This document shows positions 45,120-53,429 of a stretch of 62,085 nucleotides of DNA, piece by piece. This DNA comes from Pseudomonadota bacterium (GTDB lineage Bacteria > Cyanobacteriota > Vampirovibrionia > Obscuribacterales > Obscuribacteraceae). Each line of letters opens with the position of its first letter. Positions within the stretch are counted from its first letter, which is position 1. Made by a program: the position numbers and the translations under genes. The DNA lies in NCBI GenBank assembly GCA_021325555.1, contig JAJPGY010000044.1:1-62085 (forward strand). Reading direction: 5' to 3'. The notes under the pieces were generated by a model. That model worked only from the letters and a program-made list of their open reading frames with translations, did no database searches and was not told the origin of the DNA.

Positions 45120-45635
45120 ATGACCAGACCACCGTCAGTTATCAAGCCCCAGCCGATAGACGCCGCCGCTTACTCAGATTACGGCGAGGTGATTGCTGCC
45201 GCCCGGGGGCGCGCCTTCAAGGATGCCAATCTGGGGAGAGCGCGCCGGTTCGACCGCCTGAGCGAGGTGCGGAACCTGCGCCCCGGCACGGCGACGCTCA
45301 ATCTCTGCATCTTTCGCTGCCAGCCGGCGGCCATGCCCCTGGAGATACGGCTGCTGGAGCGGCATCCGTTTTCCACGCAGGTTTTTCTGCCCATGAGGCA
45401 CGACGCGCGTTATCTGGTCGTGGTCGCGCTGGGCGGCGATGCCCCGGATCTAGCCTCGCTGAGGGCTTTCCTCGTGGAAGGGGCCCAGGGGATCAGCTAC
45501 AAGCCCGGGATCTGGCACTATCCAATGACCGCTCTGGACAAAGAGATTGACTTTTCGTGCCTCATCTGGGAAGACGGTTCGCAGGCCGATTGTGAGCTCT
45601 TCGACCTGGAAAGACCAATCTCGGTGGAGGTTTGA
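45120..45635 (+). CDS. allA: Ureidoglycolate lyase
   Basis: The enzyme splits ureidoglycolate to glyoxylate and urea, and so supplies the malate synthase encoded next door. The 171-residue protein has the AllA pattern: LNLCIFRCQPAAMPLEIRLL, then ERHPFSTQVFLPM, and a C-terminal KPGIWHYPM block in the cupin-like fold. GAGG lies seven bases before the ATG. The end overlaps or abuts the lipase-maturation-factor gene. Confidence 0.9.
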   Translation: MTRPPSVIKPQPIDAAAYSDYGEVIAAARGRAFKDANLGRARRFDRLSEVRNLRPGTATLNLCIFRCQPAAMPLEIRLLERHPFSTQVFLPMRHDARYLVVVALGGDAPDLASLRAFLVEGAQGISYKPGIWHYPMTALDKEIDFSCLIWEDGSQADCELFDLERPISVEV

Positions 45636-45673
45636 GCCCACCCCGGCCGGCGGACGAGTATCACCGACAACGA

Positions 45674-47254
45674 ATGAAAAGGCTGAGAGCTCGTGTGCTG
45701 CAAAAGAGAAGGCTGCTTGCCCTGTCGGGTAGGGTCGGTCTGGCTCTTGTGGCGGCCGGCGCTTTGCTGGCCGGGTTGGCCGGCGCCGGCGGCCGGGCAA
45801 CCTTTCCGGTGCGCCCGGCGGATTTCAGCCTGGCAAGCTGGGTTTTTCTCCGCTGGCTTGGCGCGGTCTACCTCATCGCCTTTTGCTCCCTTGCCGTCCA
45901 GGCGCGCGGTCTTATCGGGCAGAACGGCATCGTGCCGGTCGCGCCTGTACTTAACAGCCTGCGGGATTCGCTCGGCAAAGCACGCTTCCTCCGGCTGCCG
46001 ACGCTGTTCTGGCTCCGCTGCACCGACAGGGCCATCTGCCTGTTCTGCCTGGCCGGCATCGCGCTCGCCCTGCTGGTTATGCTGGACATAGCGACCGGCC
46101 CGGCGCTGGTGTGCCTGTGGGCTTTGTACCTGTCATTCGATCTGGTTTGCGACCCGTTCCTTTCTTTCCAGTGGGACGCGCTGCTTTTGGAAACGGGCTT
46201 CCTGGCAATATTCCTCGAGCAATGGAAGATAACGCCGGGACTGCCGGACACAGCCCCGTCGGCCTCGGTTCTTATGCTTTTCTGGCTGCTGCTGTTCCGG
46301 CTCATGTTCATGTCCGGTGCCGTCAAAATCTTGAGCGAGGACCCGGCATGGAGCCGGTGGCTGGCCATGACCTTTCACTACGAGACCCAGCCGCTGCCCA
46401 CGCCGGTCGCCTACTACGCCCACAGGCTCCCGCTCTGGTTTCACAGGCTGTCGGTGCCCGCCGTCTTTTTCATAGAGCTGGTCGTTCCGCTCTTCCTGTT
46501 CGGTCCCAGACCGGCAGCAGAGGCGGCGGCCCTTATCCTGATAGGGTTCCAGGCGCTCATCATGCTGACCGGCAACTATACGTTTTTCAACCTGCTGACT
46601 ATCGGTCTTTGCCTGCCGGTGCTGTCGAACCAGACGCTCGCAGCCCTTCTGCCGGCCCGGATATCGGCGCCGCTCCTGCAAAGCGTCCCGCACCAGCCGG
46701 CAAACGAGCTGTGGTTCCTGCCGCTGGCGGCTTCACTCGGGCTGCTCAATGTCGTGCCGCTTCTGCGTCTGGTGACACGGCGTTTGCCGCGGTGGCTCTC
46801 CAGATTCTACGAGAGCACGCGACCCTTCCAGCTCGTCAACTCCTACGGCCTGTTCGCGGTGATGACAACCACGCGCCCGGAGATAATCGTGGAGGGCAGC
46901 GACGACCTGGAGACCTGGCTGCCCTACGAGTTCAAGTACAAGCCCGGCGATACGTCGCGCCCGCTGCCGTGGGTGGCGCCCCACCAGCCGCGCCTCGACT
47001 GGCAGATGTGGTTTGCGGCGCTCGCCACCGCCGACCAGAACCCCTGGTTTCTCAATTTCGTCTGGCGCCTGCTCAAGGGATCTCCTGAAGTTCTGGCGCT
47101 GCTGGCCAGGAATCCCTTCCCGCAAGCCCCGCCGAGATACATCAGGGCGCTCCTTTACGATTACGTCTTCACAAGCCCTGCCCAGCGCAGGAAGACCGGC
47201 GAGGTCTGGCAGCGGGAGCTCATCGGCATCTACCTGCCGCCGGTTTCGGCCTGA
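45674..47254 (+). CDS. Lipase maturation factor family membrane protein
   Basis: The protein of about 526 residues has eight or more hydrophobic segments and the family motifs LRWLGAVYLIAFCSLAVQARG, QWDALLLETGFLAIF, FRLMFMSGAVKILS and TGNYTFFNLLTIGLCL. The C-terminal soluble domain (about 400-526) has SDDLETWLPYEFKYKPGD and MWFAALATADQNPWF. LMF1 in animals helps lipases fold in the ER; bacterial homologues are uncharacterised. The start may instead be a TTG at 45632 that overlaps the allA stop; neither start has a good ribosome binding site. Its link to the ureide genes is only positional. Confidence 0.8.
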   Translation: MKRLRARVLQKRRLLALSGRVGLALVAAGALLAGLAGAGGRATFPVRPADFSLASWVFLRWLGAVYLIAFCSLAVQARGLIGQNGIVPVAPVLNSLRDSLGKARFLRLPTLFWLRCTDRAICLFCLAGIALALLVMLDIATGPALVCLWALYLSFDLVCDPFLSFQWDALLLETGFLAIFLEQWKITPGLPDTAPSASVLMLFWLLLFRLMFMSGAVKILSEDPAWSRWLAMTFHYETQPLPTPVAYYAHRLPLWFHRLSVPAVFFIELVVPLFLFGPRPAAEAAALILIGFQALIMLTGNYTFFNLLTIGLCLPVLSNQTLAALLPARISAPLLQSVPHQPANELWFLPLAASLGLLNVVPLLRLVTRRLPRWLSRFYESTRPFQLVNSYGLFAVMTTTRPEIIVEGSDDLETWLPYEFKYKPGDTSRPLPWVAPHQPRLDWQMWFAALATADQNPWFLNFVWRLLKGSPEVLALLARNPFPQAPPRYIRALLYDYVFTSPAQRRKTGEVWQRELIGIYLPPVSA

Positions 47255-47460
47255 CCGACCGCCCGGCTTCTCGCCCTTATCGACCCCTGCGCAATTCCAC
47301 ATGGCGGGCGCCGCAAGGCGAAGGTACTCTCGAGGTGGCTCGCTGCGGTCGAATTGTCACAGTTTTGTTACGCCACTGACAGTATTTTTATACGGAAAGC
47401 AGCGAGACTGTGGACACGCCTTACCAGCAGCAAAGCCAGACGCTTCACGGACCACGTTGT

Positions 47461-47466
47461 TATAAT
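47461..47466 (+). promoter_or_regulatory. TATAAT -10 element upstream of transglycosylase-like gene
   Basis: A perfect TATAAT lies just 23 bases before the chosen ATG 47489. Transcription from it would start near 47473, which excludes the in-frame ATG at 47465. I see no matching -35 (TTGACA) at the normal distance, so other elements may compensate. Confidence 0.45.
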
Positions 47467-47488
47467 GTTTTTTCCCCAGCGAGAGTTC

Positions 47489-48319
47489 ATGCCAGCACGC
47501 CCCGGATACCCGGGCTATGCCTTCGCCGCCGCGGCACGCCAGCTTTTCGCCGAGGCATACATGGCTCAACGTCAATGGCCCGCTCCCGGCTACCCGGGCG
47601 CTTACAACCAGTTCGCCGATCCTTACGCCATACGCGCCTGGCAGATGCAGCAGGCCAGTAACCTGCTAATCAACCAGGGCGTGCTTCCGCCGATGGAATT
47701 CGCCGCACCTTACGGCCCGCAGGAGCAGGTTGGCTGGAACCCTCACGGGCAGCGGCACTGGAACCCGTACGGTCACCAGCCGTGGCATCCCCGCTGGCAC
47801 CACCACTATCGCCGATACGGCCCGGTGGGCCGGCATATGCAGCCTTTTGGGGGAGCGAGCGGGGAATATGGTCCGCGTACTTACCAGGCAAACTGGGGAC
47901 CGGGCGGGGACACCACTTACAATGGCGCCAGCGGGCGAGTCGATTGGCAGACGAAGATGAACAACGTCAGGATCGTAGCCGGGGTCGCCCGGCAGATGGG
48001 CGTGGATCCCGTCGCGGCGGTAGCCACCATGCTGGTCGAGAGCCGCGGGAACAACAGGGCCGTCGGCGATCGCGGCACCAGCTTCGGGCTGTTCCAGTTG
48101 CACCGGGGCGGCGAGCTGGGCAATCTGAGCCCCTGGCAGGCCTTCGATCCCGTGACAAACGCGGAGGTGGCGCTTTCGGAGTTCAGAAGGAACGAGGGGC
48201 GCTGCGGCAGCCCTGGCGAACTGGCCGCTATATCCCAGCGCCCCCGCAACAGGTACGCCTACGCGCGCATGGTGGATGCAGCCGTGCCGGAGGCTCGGCG
48301 GCTGCTCGCTTACGCCTGA
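47489..48319 (+). CDS. Lysozyme-like/lytic transglycosylase-domain protein with Trp/His-rich N-terminus
   Basis: The 276-residue protein has two parts. The N-terminus (about 1-130) is low complexity, rich in Gly, Pro, Tyr, Trp and His; it includes HWNPYGHQPWHPRW and HHHYRRYG, potential metal-binding clusters. The C-terminus (about 150-275) is an SLT-like domain: GVARQMGVDPVAAVATMLVE-SRGNN, FGLFQL and the late YAYARMVDAAVP block. The Glu in VESRGN is the probable catalytic residue. No signal peptide is visible. The start has GAGAG five bases upstream. Confidence 0.65.
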   Translation: MPARPGYPGYAFAAAARQLFAEAYMAQRQWPAPGYPGAYNQFADPYAIRAWQMQQASNLLINQGVLPPMEFAAPYGPQEQVGWNPHGQRHWNPYGHQPWHPRWHHHYRRYGPVGRHMQPFGGASGEYGPRTYQANWGPGGDTTYNGASGRVDWQTKMNNVRIVAGVARQMGVDPVAAVATMLVESRGNNRAVGDRGTSFGLFQLHRGGELGNLSPWQAFDPVTNAEVALSEFRRNEGRCGSPGELAAISQRPRNRYAYARMVDAAVPEARRLLAYA

Positions 48320-48394
48320 CAGCCCCCGCGGGTCTAGCTGATGTCCCGGACAGTTGGTACACTGAGTGCTTAGCGTCTTTCCCGGGAATCCGCA

Positions 48395-48559
48395 ATGCAC
48401 TTGATGCACCTGATCTGGGTAGCCGGACACATAATCGGCTTCTTCCATCAACCCACCGTGATAGTCTGCACCGTCATGGTGATTTTCGGCATCGGCATCG
48501 TCCTGGTCTTCTACAAAGTCTTCGAGCACGACTTCTTCGATGACCAGGGTGTGGATTGA
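48395..48559 (+). CDS. Very small membrane protein, 54 aa
   Basis: The protein has one long hydrophobic segment (about residues 5-40) with several His and Trp residues at the start (MHLMHLIWVAGHII). An acidic tail (EHDFFDDQGVD) follows. The frame is uninterrupted, and GGGA lies about eight bases before the ATG. I recognise no family. It could be a small regulatory membrane protein or toxin-like peptide. Confidence 0.4.
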   Translation: MHLMHLIWVAGHIIGFFHQPTVIVCTVMVIFGIGIVLVFYKVFEHDFFDDQGVD

Positions 48560-48941
48560 GCGGGCAAGCCCGGGCAGGAGATGCCACCGCTTGCGGTATC
48601 ACCGCCTTCGTCTCGCGCGGGACCATCGAGGCATGCGGAATGCGCCTGCAGCATTACCGACAATTAACCCGAATTCCGCGCCCATAGCGGCTTTTGTGTG
48701 CTAACAATGGTCTTATCAGTTGAATTCAGCTCGACATTCAGGTTCCTGAATGCTTCTTGCCGAGCAGCTGTTCTTACCAACGAAACTGTCATCACGCGCC
48801 GAATCCGGCGCGGCATTTGCTGCACGGTCAGTCCGGCACTGAATCACCACATCGCAACCAATTCCTGATTGGGCAGTGAGAATCCGGTGGGCGTTGGCTT
48901 CGTGCGTGCCGCAGTTTCACTTCCTGGAGGTCCCAATCAAT
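48560..48941. other. Gene-free stretch, 382 bases, with two palindromes
   Basis: I see no convincing gene here. A perfect inverted repeat CATTCAGG-TT-CCTGAATG lies at 48735-48752. A GC hairpin CGCGCCG/CGGCGCG lies at 48795-48812. The stretch may hold a regulatory site or a small RNA gene for the small membrane proteins around it. No clear terminator T-run follows the hairpin. Confidence 0.4.
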
Positions 48942-49076
48942 ATGAATATCTTTGCCGACCCGACGAATTGCCTCTGGATCCTGGCCATATCGGTCACGGT
49001 CATCGCGCTGGCCAAGTCGTGGAAACGATTCAGAGATAAATATCAACAAAAGAAGGCGAACGAGGGCGGCAACTAG
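48942..49076 (+). CDS. Very small membrane protein, 44 aa
   Basis: The protein has one membrane span (CLWILAISVTVIALA, about 9-23) and a basic Lys/Arg-rich tail (KSWKRFRDKYQQKK). GGAGGT lies ten bases before the ATG. It is a typical single-span small protein. I know no family. It ends 101 bases before glnS. Confidence 0.45.
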   Translation: MNIFADPTNCLWILAISVTVIALAKSWKRFRDKYQQKKANEGGN

Positions 49077-49177
49077 CCGCACAGTCATTCTCTTGCCGCC
49101 CCGGTGCTCGTTTTACAGTTGCCGCGCTCACCTGGTTCGGAGTAAAATAACTGCTCCGGCACGCAAGGCAGCGGGCC

Positions 49178-50911
49178 ATGGCAGAGAGGCAGTGGGAAGT
49201 GAGCTCGACGGCGCCGGCAAAACCAGTCGATTTCATCCGGGAGATCATCAATGATGATCTGGAGTCCGGGCGTCATACGAAGGTAGTCACGCGCTTTCCG
49301 CCCGAGCCCAACGGGTTTTTGCACATCGGCCATGCCAAGTCCATCTGCCTCAACTTCGGGCTCGCGCTGGAGTACCGCGACAGGCTGCCCGGCAGCGCTA
49401 CGCGCTGCCACCTGCGGTTCGACGACACGGATCCGACCAAGGAAGAGACTCTGTACGAAGAAGCGATCAAGGAAGACGTGCGGTGGCTGGGCTTCGAGTG
49501 GGACGGGCTTTACCACGCGAGCGATTACTTCGAGAAGATGTTCGAGTACGCCGAGCACCTGATCATGTCGGGCAAAGCCTACGTGTGCAGCCTGACCGAT
49601 CCGGAGGTGAAGGAGTATCGAGGCAGCCTGACAACCCCCGGGCGGAACAGCCCCTATCGCGAGCGCAGCGTGGATGAAAACGTGGATCTGTTCCGCCGCA
49701 TGCGCAAAGGGGAGTTCAAGGACGGCGAGCACACCCTGCGCGCCAGGATCGACATGGCCAGCGCCAACATGAAGATGCGCGATCCGCTTCTGTACCGCAT
49801 CCGCCACGCGACCCACCATATGACCGGCGACGCCTGGTGCATCTACCCCATGTACGACTACGCGCATCCCATTTCGGACGCCATTGAGGGCATCACCCAC
49901 AGCATCTGCACGCTGGAGTTCGAGAACAACCGCGAGCTGTACGACTGGGTGATCGACAATCTCATGGAATACGCGAAGTTCCCCAGCCGCCCGCGCCAGT
50001 ATGAGTTCGCGCGGCTGAGCCTGAACTACACGGTGATGAGCAAGCGCCGCCTGCTGGAGCTGGTGGAAGGCAAGCACGTGAGCGGTTGGGACGACCCCCG
50101 CTTGCCGACCATTGCCGGGATGCGCCGGCGAGGCTATACGCCGGAGAGCATACGCGCCTTCTGCGCCAGCGTCGGGGTGGCAAAAGCCAACAGCACCGTG
50201 GACATGGCCCAGCTCGAGTTCTGCATCCGCGACGACCTCAACCAGAAGGCGCCACGGGTTCTGGCCGTGCTCAAGCCGCTCAAGGTGGTAATCGAGAATT
50301 TCCCGGAAGCAGACGTGGAGGAGCTCGACGCCTCCTACTGGCCGCATGACGTGCCCAGGGAAGGCAGCCGTAAGGTGCCTTTCTGCCGGGAGATCTACAT
50401 CGAGCAGGACGATTTCATGCTCGAGCCGCCGAAGGACTTCTACCGGCTGGCGCCCGGGCAGGAGGTGCGGCTGCGTTACGCGTACACCATCACCTGCACC
50501 GACGTGGTTAAGGACTCCGCCGGCAATGTGACCGAGCTGCGCTGCAGGTACGACCCGGAAACCCTGGGCCGGAACCCGGAAGGGCGCAAGGTCAAAGGGA
50601 CGATTCACTGGGTGAGCGCTCGCCACGCGGTCGACGCGGAAATAAGGCTCTACGATCGCCTGCTGTCGGAGGAAGCCCCGCCGACCGGGAAGGACAGTGA
50701 CTTCCTGGAGGCGATCAACCCGAATGCCCTGACGGTCGTGACCGGCTGCAAGCTGGAGAGAAGCCTCGGCGAAGCCAAGCCTGGCGAGCGCTTCCAGTTC
50801 GAGCGCCAGGGCTATTTCGTGGTCGACGTGAAGGACAGCAAGCCCGGCGCCCTGGTCTTCAACCGCATCGTCACCATGAAGGACTCCTGGGCCCGCGCCC
50901 AGAAAAAATAA
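49178..50911 (+). CDS. glnS: Glutaminyl-tRNA synthetase
   Basis: The class I synthetase charges tRNA-Gln. The 577-residue protein has the HIGH-type PEPNGFLHIGHAKS (about 43-55), the MSKRR loop (about 287) and the catalytic-core DDTDPTKE. The C-terminal beta-barrel (from about 340) is complete and conserved through PGERFQFERQGYFVVD. Length matches proteobacterial GlnRS. Many bacteria, including most cyanobacteria, instead use GatCAB, so a dedicated GlnRS is notable. The tRNA-Gln gene follows 24 bases after its stop, so the two may be one transcript. Confidence 0.93.
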   Translation: MAERQWEVSSTAPAKPVDFIREIINDDLESGRHTKVVTRFPPEPNGFLHIGHAKSICLNFGLALEYRDRLPGSATRCHLRFDDTDPTKEETLYEEAIKEDVRWLGFEWDGLYHASDYFEKMFEYAEHLIMSGKAYVCSLTDPEVKEYRGSLTTPGRNSPYRERSVDENVDLFRRMRKGEFKDGEHTLRARIDMASANMKMRDPLLYRIRHATHHMTGDAWCIYPMYDYAHPISDAIEGITHSICTLEFENNRELYDWVIDNLMEYAKFPSRPRQYEFARLSLNYTVMSKRRLLELVEGKHVSGWDDPRLPTIAGMRRRGYTPESIRAFCASVGVAKANSTVDMAQLEFCIRDDLNQKAPRVLAVLKPLKVVIENFPEADVEELDASYWPHDVPREGSRKVPFCREIYIEQDDFMLEPPKDFYRLAPGQEVRLRYAYTITCTDVVKDSAGNVTELRCRYDPETLGRNPEGRKVKGTIHWVSARHAVDAEIRLYDRLLSEEAPPTGKDSDFLEAINPNALTVVTGCKLERSLGEAKPGERFQFERQGYFVVDVKDSKPGALVFNRIVTMKDSWARAQKK

Positions 50912-50935
50912 TGTAGAATTCCAAGCAGGCCTCAT

Positions 50936-51007
50936 TGGGGCGTCGCCAAGCGGTAAGGCACGTGGCTCTGGACCACGCATTCCAAGGTTCGAATCCTTGC
51001 GCCCCAG
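50936..51007 (+). tRNA. tRNA-Gln(CTG)
   Basis: A full cloverleaf can be drawn. The acceptor stem is TGGGGCG with CGCCCCA, and the anticodon stem-loop CGTGG-CTCTGGA-CCACG has anticodon CTG. The T arm is CAAGG-TTCGAATC-CTTG. The identity elements of E. coli tRNA-Gln are all present: U1-A72, G2-C71, G3-C70, G10 and discriminator G73. The CCA end is not encoded. A T-rich run follows directly (TTTTATTTT), a likely end of transcript. Confidence 0.95.
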
Positions 51008-51105
51008 TTTTATTTTCTCCTCGGACTTTTAGCCCGACAACACCCCGGCATCTGTCCGCAACCAGCCGTTTCCAAGATCCAGAGAAAGGGCCGCTTTCTG
51101 TTCTT

Positions 51106-51954
51106 CTAGCGGCTCGCCACCGGTTGTCCGACCTTGTATGTGACTATCCTCCCCCAGAGGCTCTTGGTGCCCCATATCCCTGACCGCAGGCATTCCAGTT
51201 GCACGATCTGGCTGTGGTCGACGAACAGATTCACCTCCGGCCCGTAGTTCTTGATATACCACGCAAAGACCTCGGGATCAGCAGCCTCGAACATCACCTT
51301 TTCGAGCCCGAGCTCGTTGATTATGCGTGCCACGACGTCCGTTCTCCAGCGCTTCACGTTTTCAGTTATGCCTTCCGACTCGATCATGATCATGTAAGCG
51401 CCGGCGTCCAGAAAACGCCTCGCCTGCCTTATCGACCATTCCACGTCGCGCACGCCTTCGGACTCCAGCTCCTCGACCGCCGTCGCCCCGCCGGCGCCGA
51501 ACTGAATGCCCACCTCGGGCTTGGCCTTGAGGCCGGCCCGCTGCACCTCGTCTACAAGGTGCAGCCAGTCATCGGTAGGAATGGTGATGAAACCGGACGA
51601 GATCTCGAGGATGTCGAATCCAATCTCCTTGCACTCTTTGATATATTGCCGAACCGCATCCGGTCCTTGTGTAAGCACATACTCGATAAAGCCGCCGGTC
51701 GAAACCAGAACGTTGAATTCGTGCGCCGTATCGATAAGCTCCTTGACCGCCTTTAGCGGCATCAGGGCAAACGAGCCGCCGGCAAACTTCAGGCTGTCCA
51801 CGTAATCGCCCATCGTCTCGAGCACGTCGGTCAGGTAGCGCCTCCCCATCGGGCTGTAATACGGTCCCCGAATCTCGGTGATGCCCCGCTTTCGCGGCTT
51901 ACGATCGCGCTCATTCACCTTTATGAAGGGGAATGCCCTGTCGTTATCACTCAT
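51106..51954 (-). CDS. Phosphosulfolactate synthase (ComA) family protein
   Basis: The 282-residue TIM-barrel protein has the ComA pattern: RGPYYSPMGRRYLTDVLETM, DYVDSLKFAGGSFALMP, STGGFIEYV, ILEISSGFITIPTD, KPEVGIQFGAGG and FVDHSQIVQLECLRSG. In archaea ComA adds sulfite to PEP in coenzyme M synthesis. Bacterial and plant members (HSA32-like) have no agreed role, so a non-CoM function is likely. AGGAGGATAAAGG lies before the ATG. It follows the PrpD gene by 29 bases and is the last gene of the long operon. Confidence 0.85.
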   Translation of the reverse strand: MSDNDRAFPFIKVNERDRKPRKRGITEIRGPYYSPMGRRYLTDVLETMGDYVDSLKFAGGSFALMPLKAVKELIDTAHEFNVLVSTGGFIEYVLTQGPDAVRQYIKECKEIGFDILEISSGFITIPTDDWLHLVDEVQRAGLKAKPEVGIQFGAGGATAVEELESEGVRDVEWSIRQARRFLDAGAYMIMIESEGITENVKRWRTDVVARIINELGLEKVMFEAADPEVFAWYIKNYGPEVNLFVDHSQIVQLECLRSGIWGTKSLWGRIVTYKVGQPVASR

Positions 51955-51983
51955 CCTTTATCCTCCTGTCGCCACTCATCGGA

Positions 51984-53429
51984 TCAACTCGCCCTGCTGG
52001 CGGCGCCTTGCTTCTTACCGGCCCTTGCTCTGGACAAAAGGTCAGCGAGACCGCGCACCGGAATGTCCTCCAGGTGAGCGACGGCGTCGATTATTTCTCG
52101 CCGCAGCGATGCATCGCAGCGCTCCGCCACAAGTTTCTCAAACTTGGCGGAAACCTGGCTCCAGGACATCGGCCGGGTAAAGAAGCCCTCGTAGTCTTTT
52201 TTCTCCGTGCTCAACGTCCGGCCCCCGGTAAGGACTATCCTTATCCGCGCAGGCATCTCCAGCGGAAAGCGCGCGCTGAGCTCCGGATCCGGGCGCACGG
52301 AGACCCGCCTCAAAAGGCTCTGCACATCCCGGCGCGCAATGCGCTCCGGACGATATTGCCCGGGACCGACCTCGCCGTCCAGGAGCGCCACCGCGAGCAT
52401 GTACGGAAGGCTGTGATCCGCCTCCTCCTTGGTCCGCACATCGCTCTTGTCGCCCTCTTCGCCGCCGCCAATAATGTTGTACGCCACATCGAAGGTATCG
52501 AGCTCGACGCGTTCGATGTCGCTGGCCGAAAATCCGTGGTTAGCGCGCAACTCCAGAATTCCCTCCAGGGCTGACTGCGAGTGAATTTCCGCATTGTATT
52601 TTTTGACAATCGTCTTGCGGACCGCCTCGAGATCCTCCGCTTCCCAGTCGATCGTAAACCGCCCGGCTATCGCTTCCATGAACCCCTTGTTGCCCTCGAA
52701 CACTTCGGCCGGTCCGGTAATTCCCTGCCTCGCCAGAAGAGCCGCGTGAAGCCCGGACGACGCCGTGTTTGGATAGGCAAGCCCCTTCCAGTGCGACAGC
52801 CGGCCGGTTCTCGTGACGCGGAGGGCGTTATTGGCCGTGCCGCTGATGGCGATCGCGTTTGCGCATCGAGCTTCGTCCAGTGCCAGAGCTTTTGCGGCGC
52901 CGGCTGCCACCGCATAGGCGCCCTGAGTCGTGTGATCAAACCCTTTGCTGCGGACAGGGGCCACATCGGAAAGCCGGCACTGCACCTGATAGGAGACTGC
53001 CAGGGCGGTAAGGAGCTCGCTTCCGGCGGCGCCGGCATATTCACAGGCAGCCAGAATCGCTCCGAGATTATCGCTCGGATGGCACGTCTCTCCTCTGGCA
53101 AGATAGCTGTCATTGTAGTCCAGGTAGCGCACGAGCGCTGAATTGTACAGGGCCGCTCGATCCGGCGCGGTTTTTTCGCCACCGATCATGGTGGCAAGCG
53201 GATTGCCGCCCAACTCCCGCACGAGCGTTCTTATCATTTCGACCGGCTCCGCCCCCAGGGCACCGATGGCGCAGCCGAGCGCATCGAGAACTCTTATGCG
53301 CAGTTGCAAGACAGCATCTTCCGACAAGTCCTCGTAACTTGCCCTCGTCACAAAGCCTGCCAGTCTCGCTACCTCCGTCCTCACTTCCTCCTCCTCGGCC
53401 CGATAGCCGGGCTCAGACCAGCCTGCCAT
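51984..53429 (-). CDS. MmgE/PrpD family protein
   Basis: The 481-residue protein belongs to the PrpD/iminodisuccinate epimerase fold. Blocks seen are LDALGCAIGALG (about 40-51), HPSDNLGAILAACEYAG, ISGTANNALRV and the C-terminal DPELSARFP, then PARIRIVLTGG. Members include 2-methylcitrate dehydratase and cis-aconitate decarboxylase, but no diagnostic residue is readable. The start is the ATG at 53429, overlapping the end of the upstream VKOR gene by 17 bases; the longer 54-residue N-terminus is not part of the fold. It is seventh or eighth in the operon. Confidence 0.8.
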   Translation of the reverse strand: MAGWSEPGYRAEEEEVRTEVARLAGFVTRASYEDLSEDAVLQLRIRVLDALGCAIGALGAEPVEMIRTLVRELGGNPLATMIGGEKTAPDRAALYNSALVRYLDYNDSYLARGETCHPSDNLGAILAACEYAGAAGSELLTALAVSYQVQCRLSDVAPVRSKGFDHTTQGAYAVAAGAAKALALDEARCANAIAISGTANNALRVTRTGRLSHWKGLAYPNTASSGLHAALLARQGITGPAEVFEGNKGFMEAIAGRFTIDWEAEDLEAVRKTIVKKYNAEIHSQSALEGILELRANHGFSASDIERVELDTFDVAYNIIGGGEEGDKSDVRTKEEADHSLPYMLAVALLDGEVGPGQYRPERIARRDVQSLLRRVSVRPDPELSARFPLEMPARIRIVLTGGRTLSTEKKDYEGFFTRPMSWSQVSAKFEKLVAERCDASLRREIIDAVAHLEDIPVRGLADLLSRARAGKKQGAASRAS

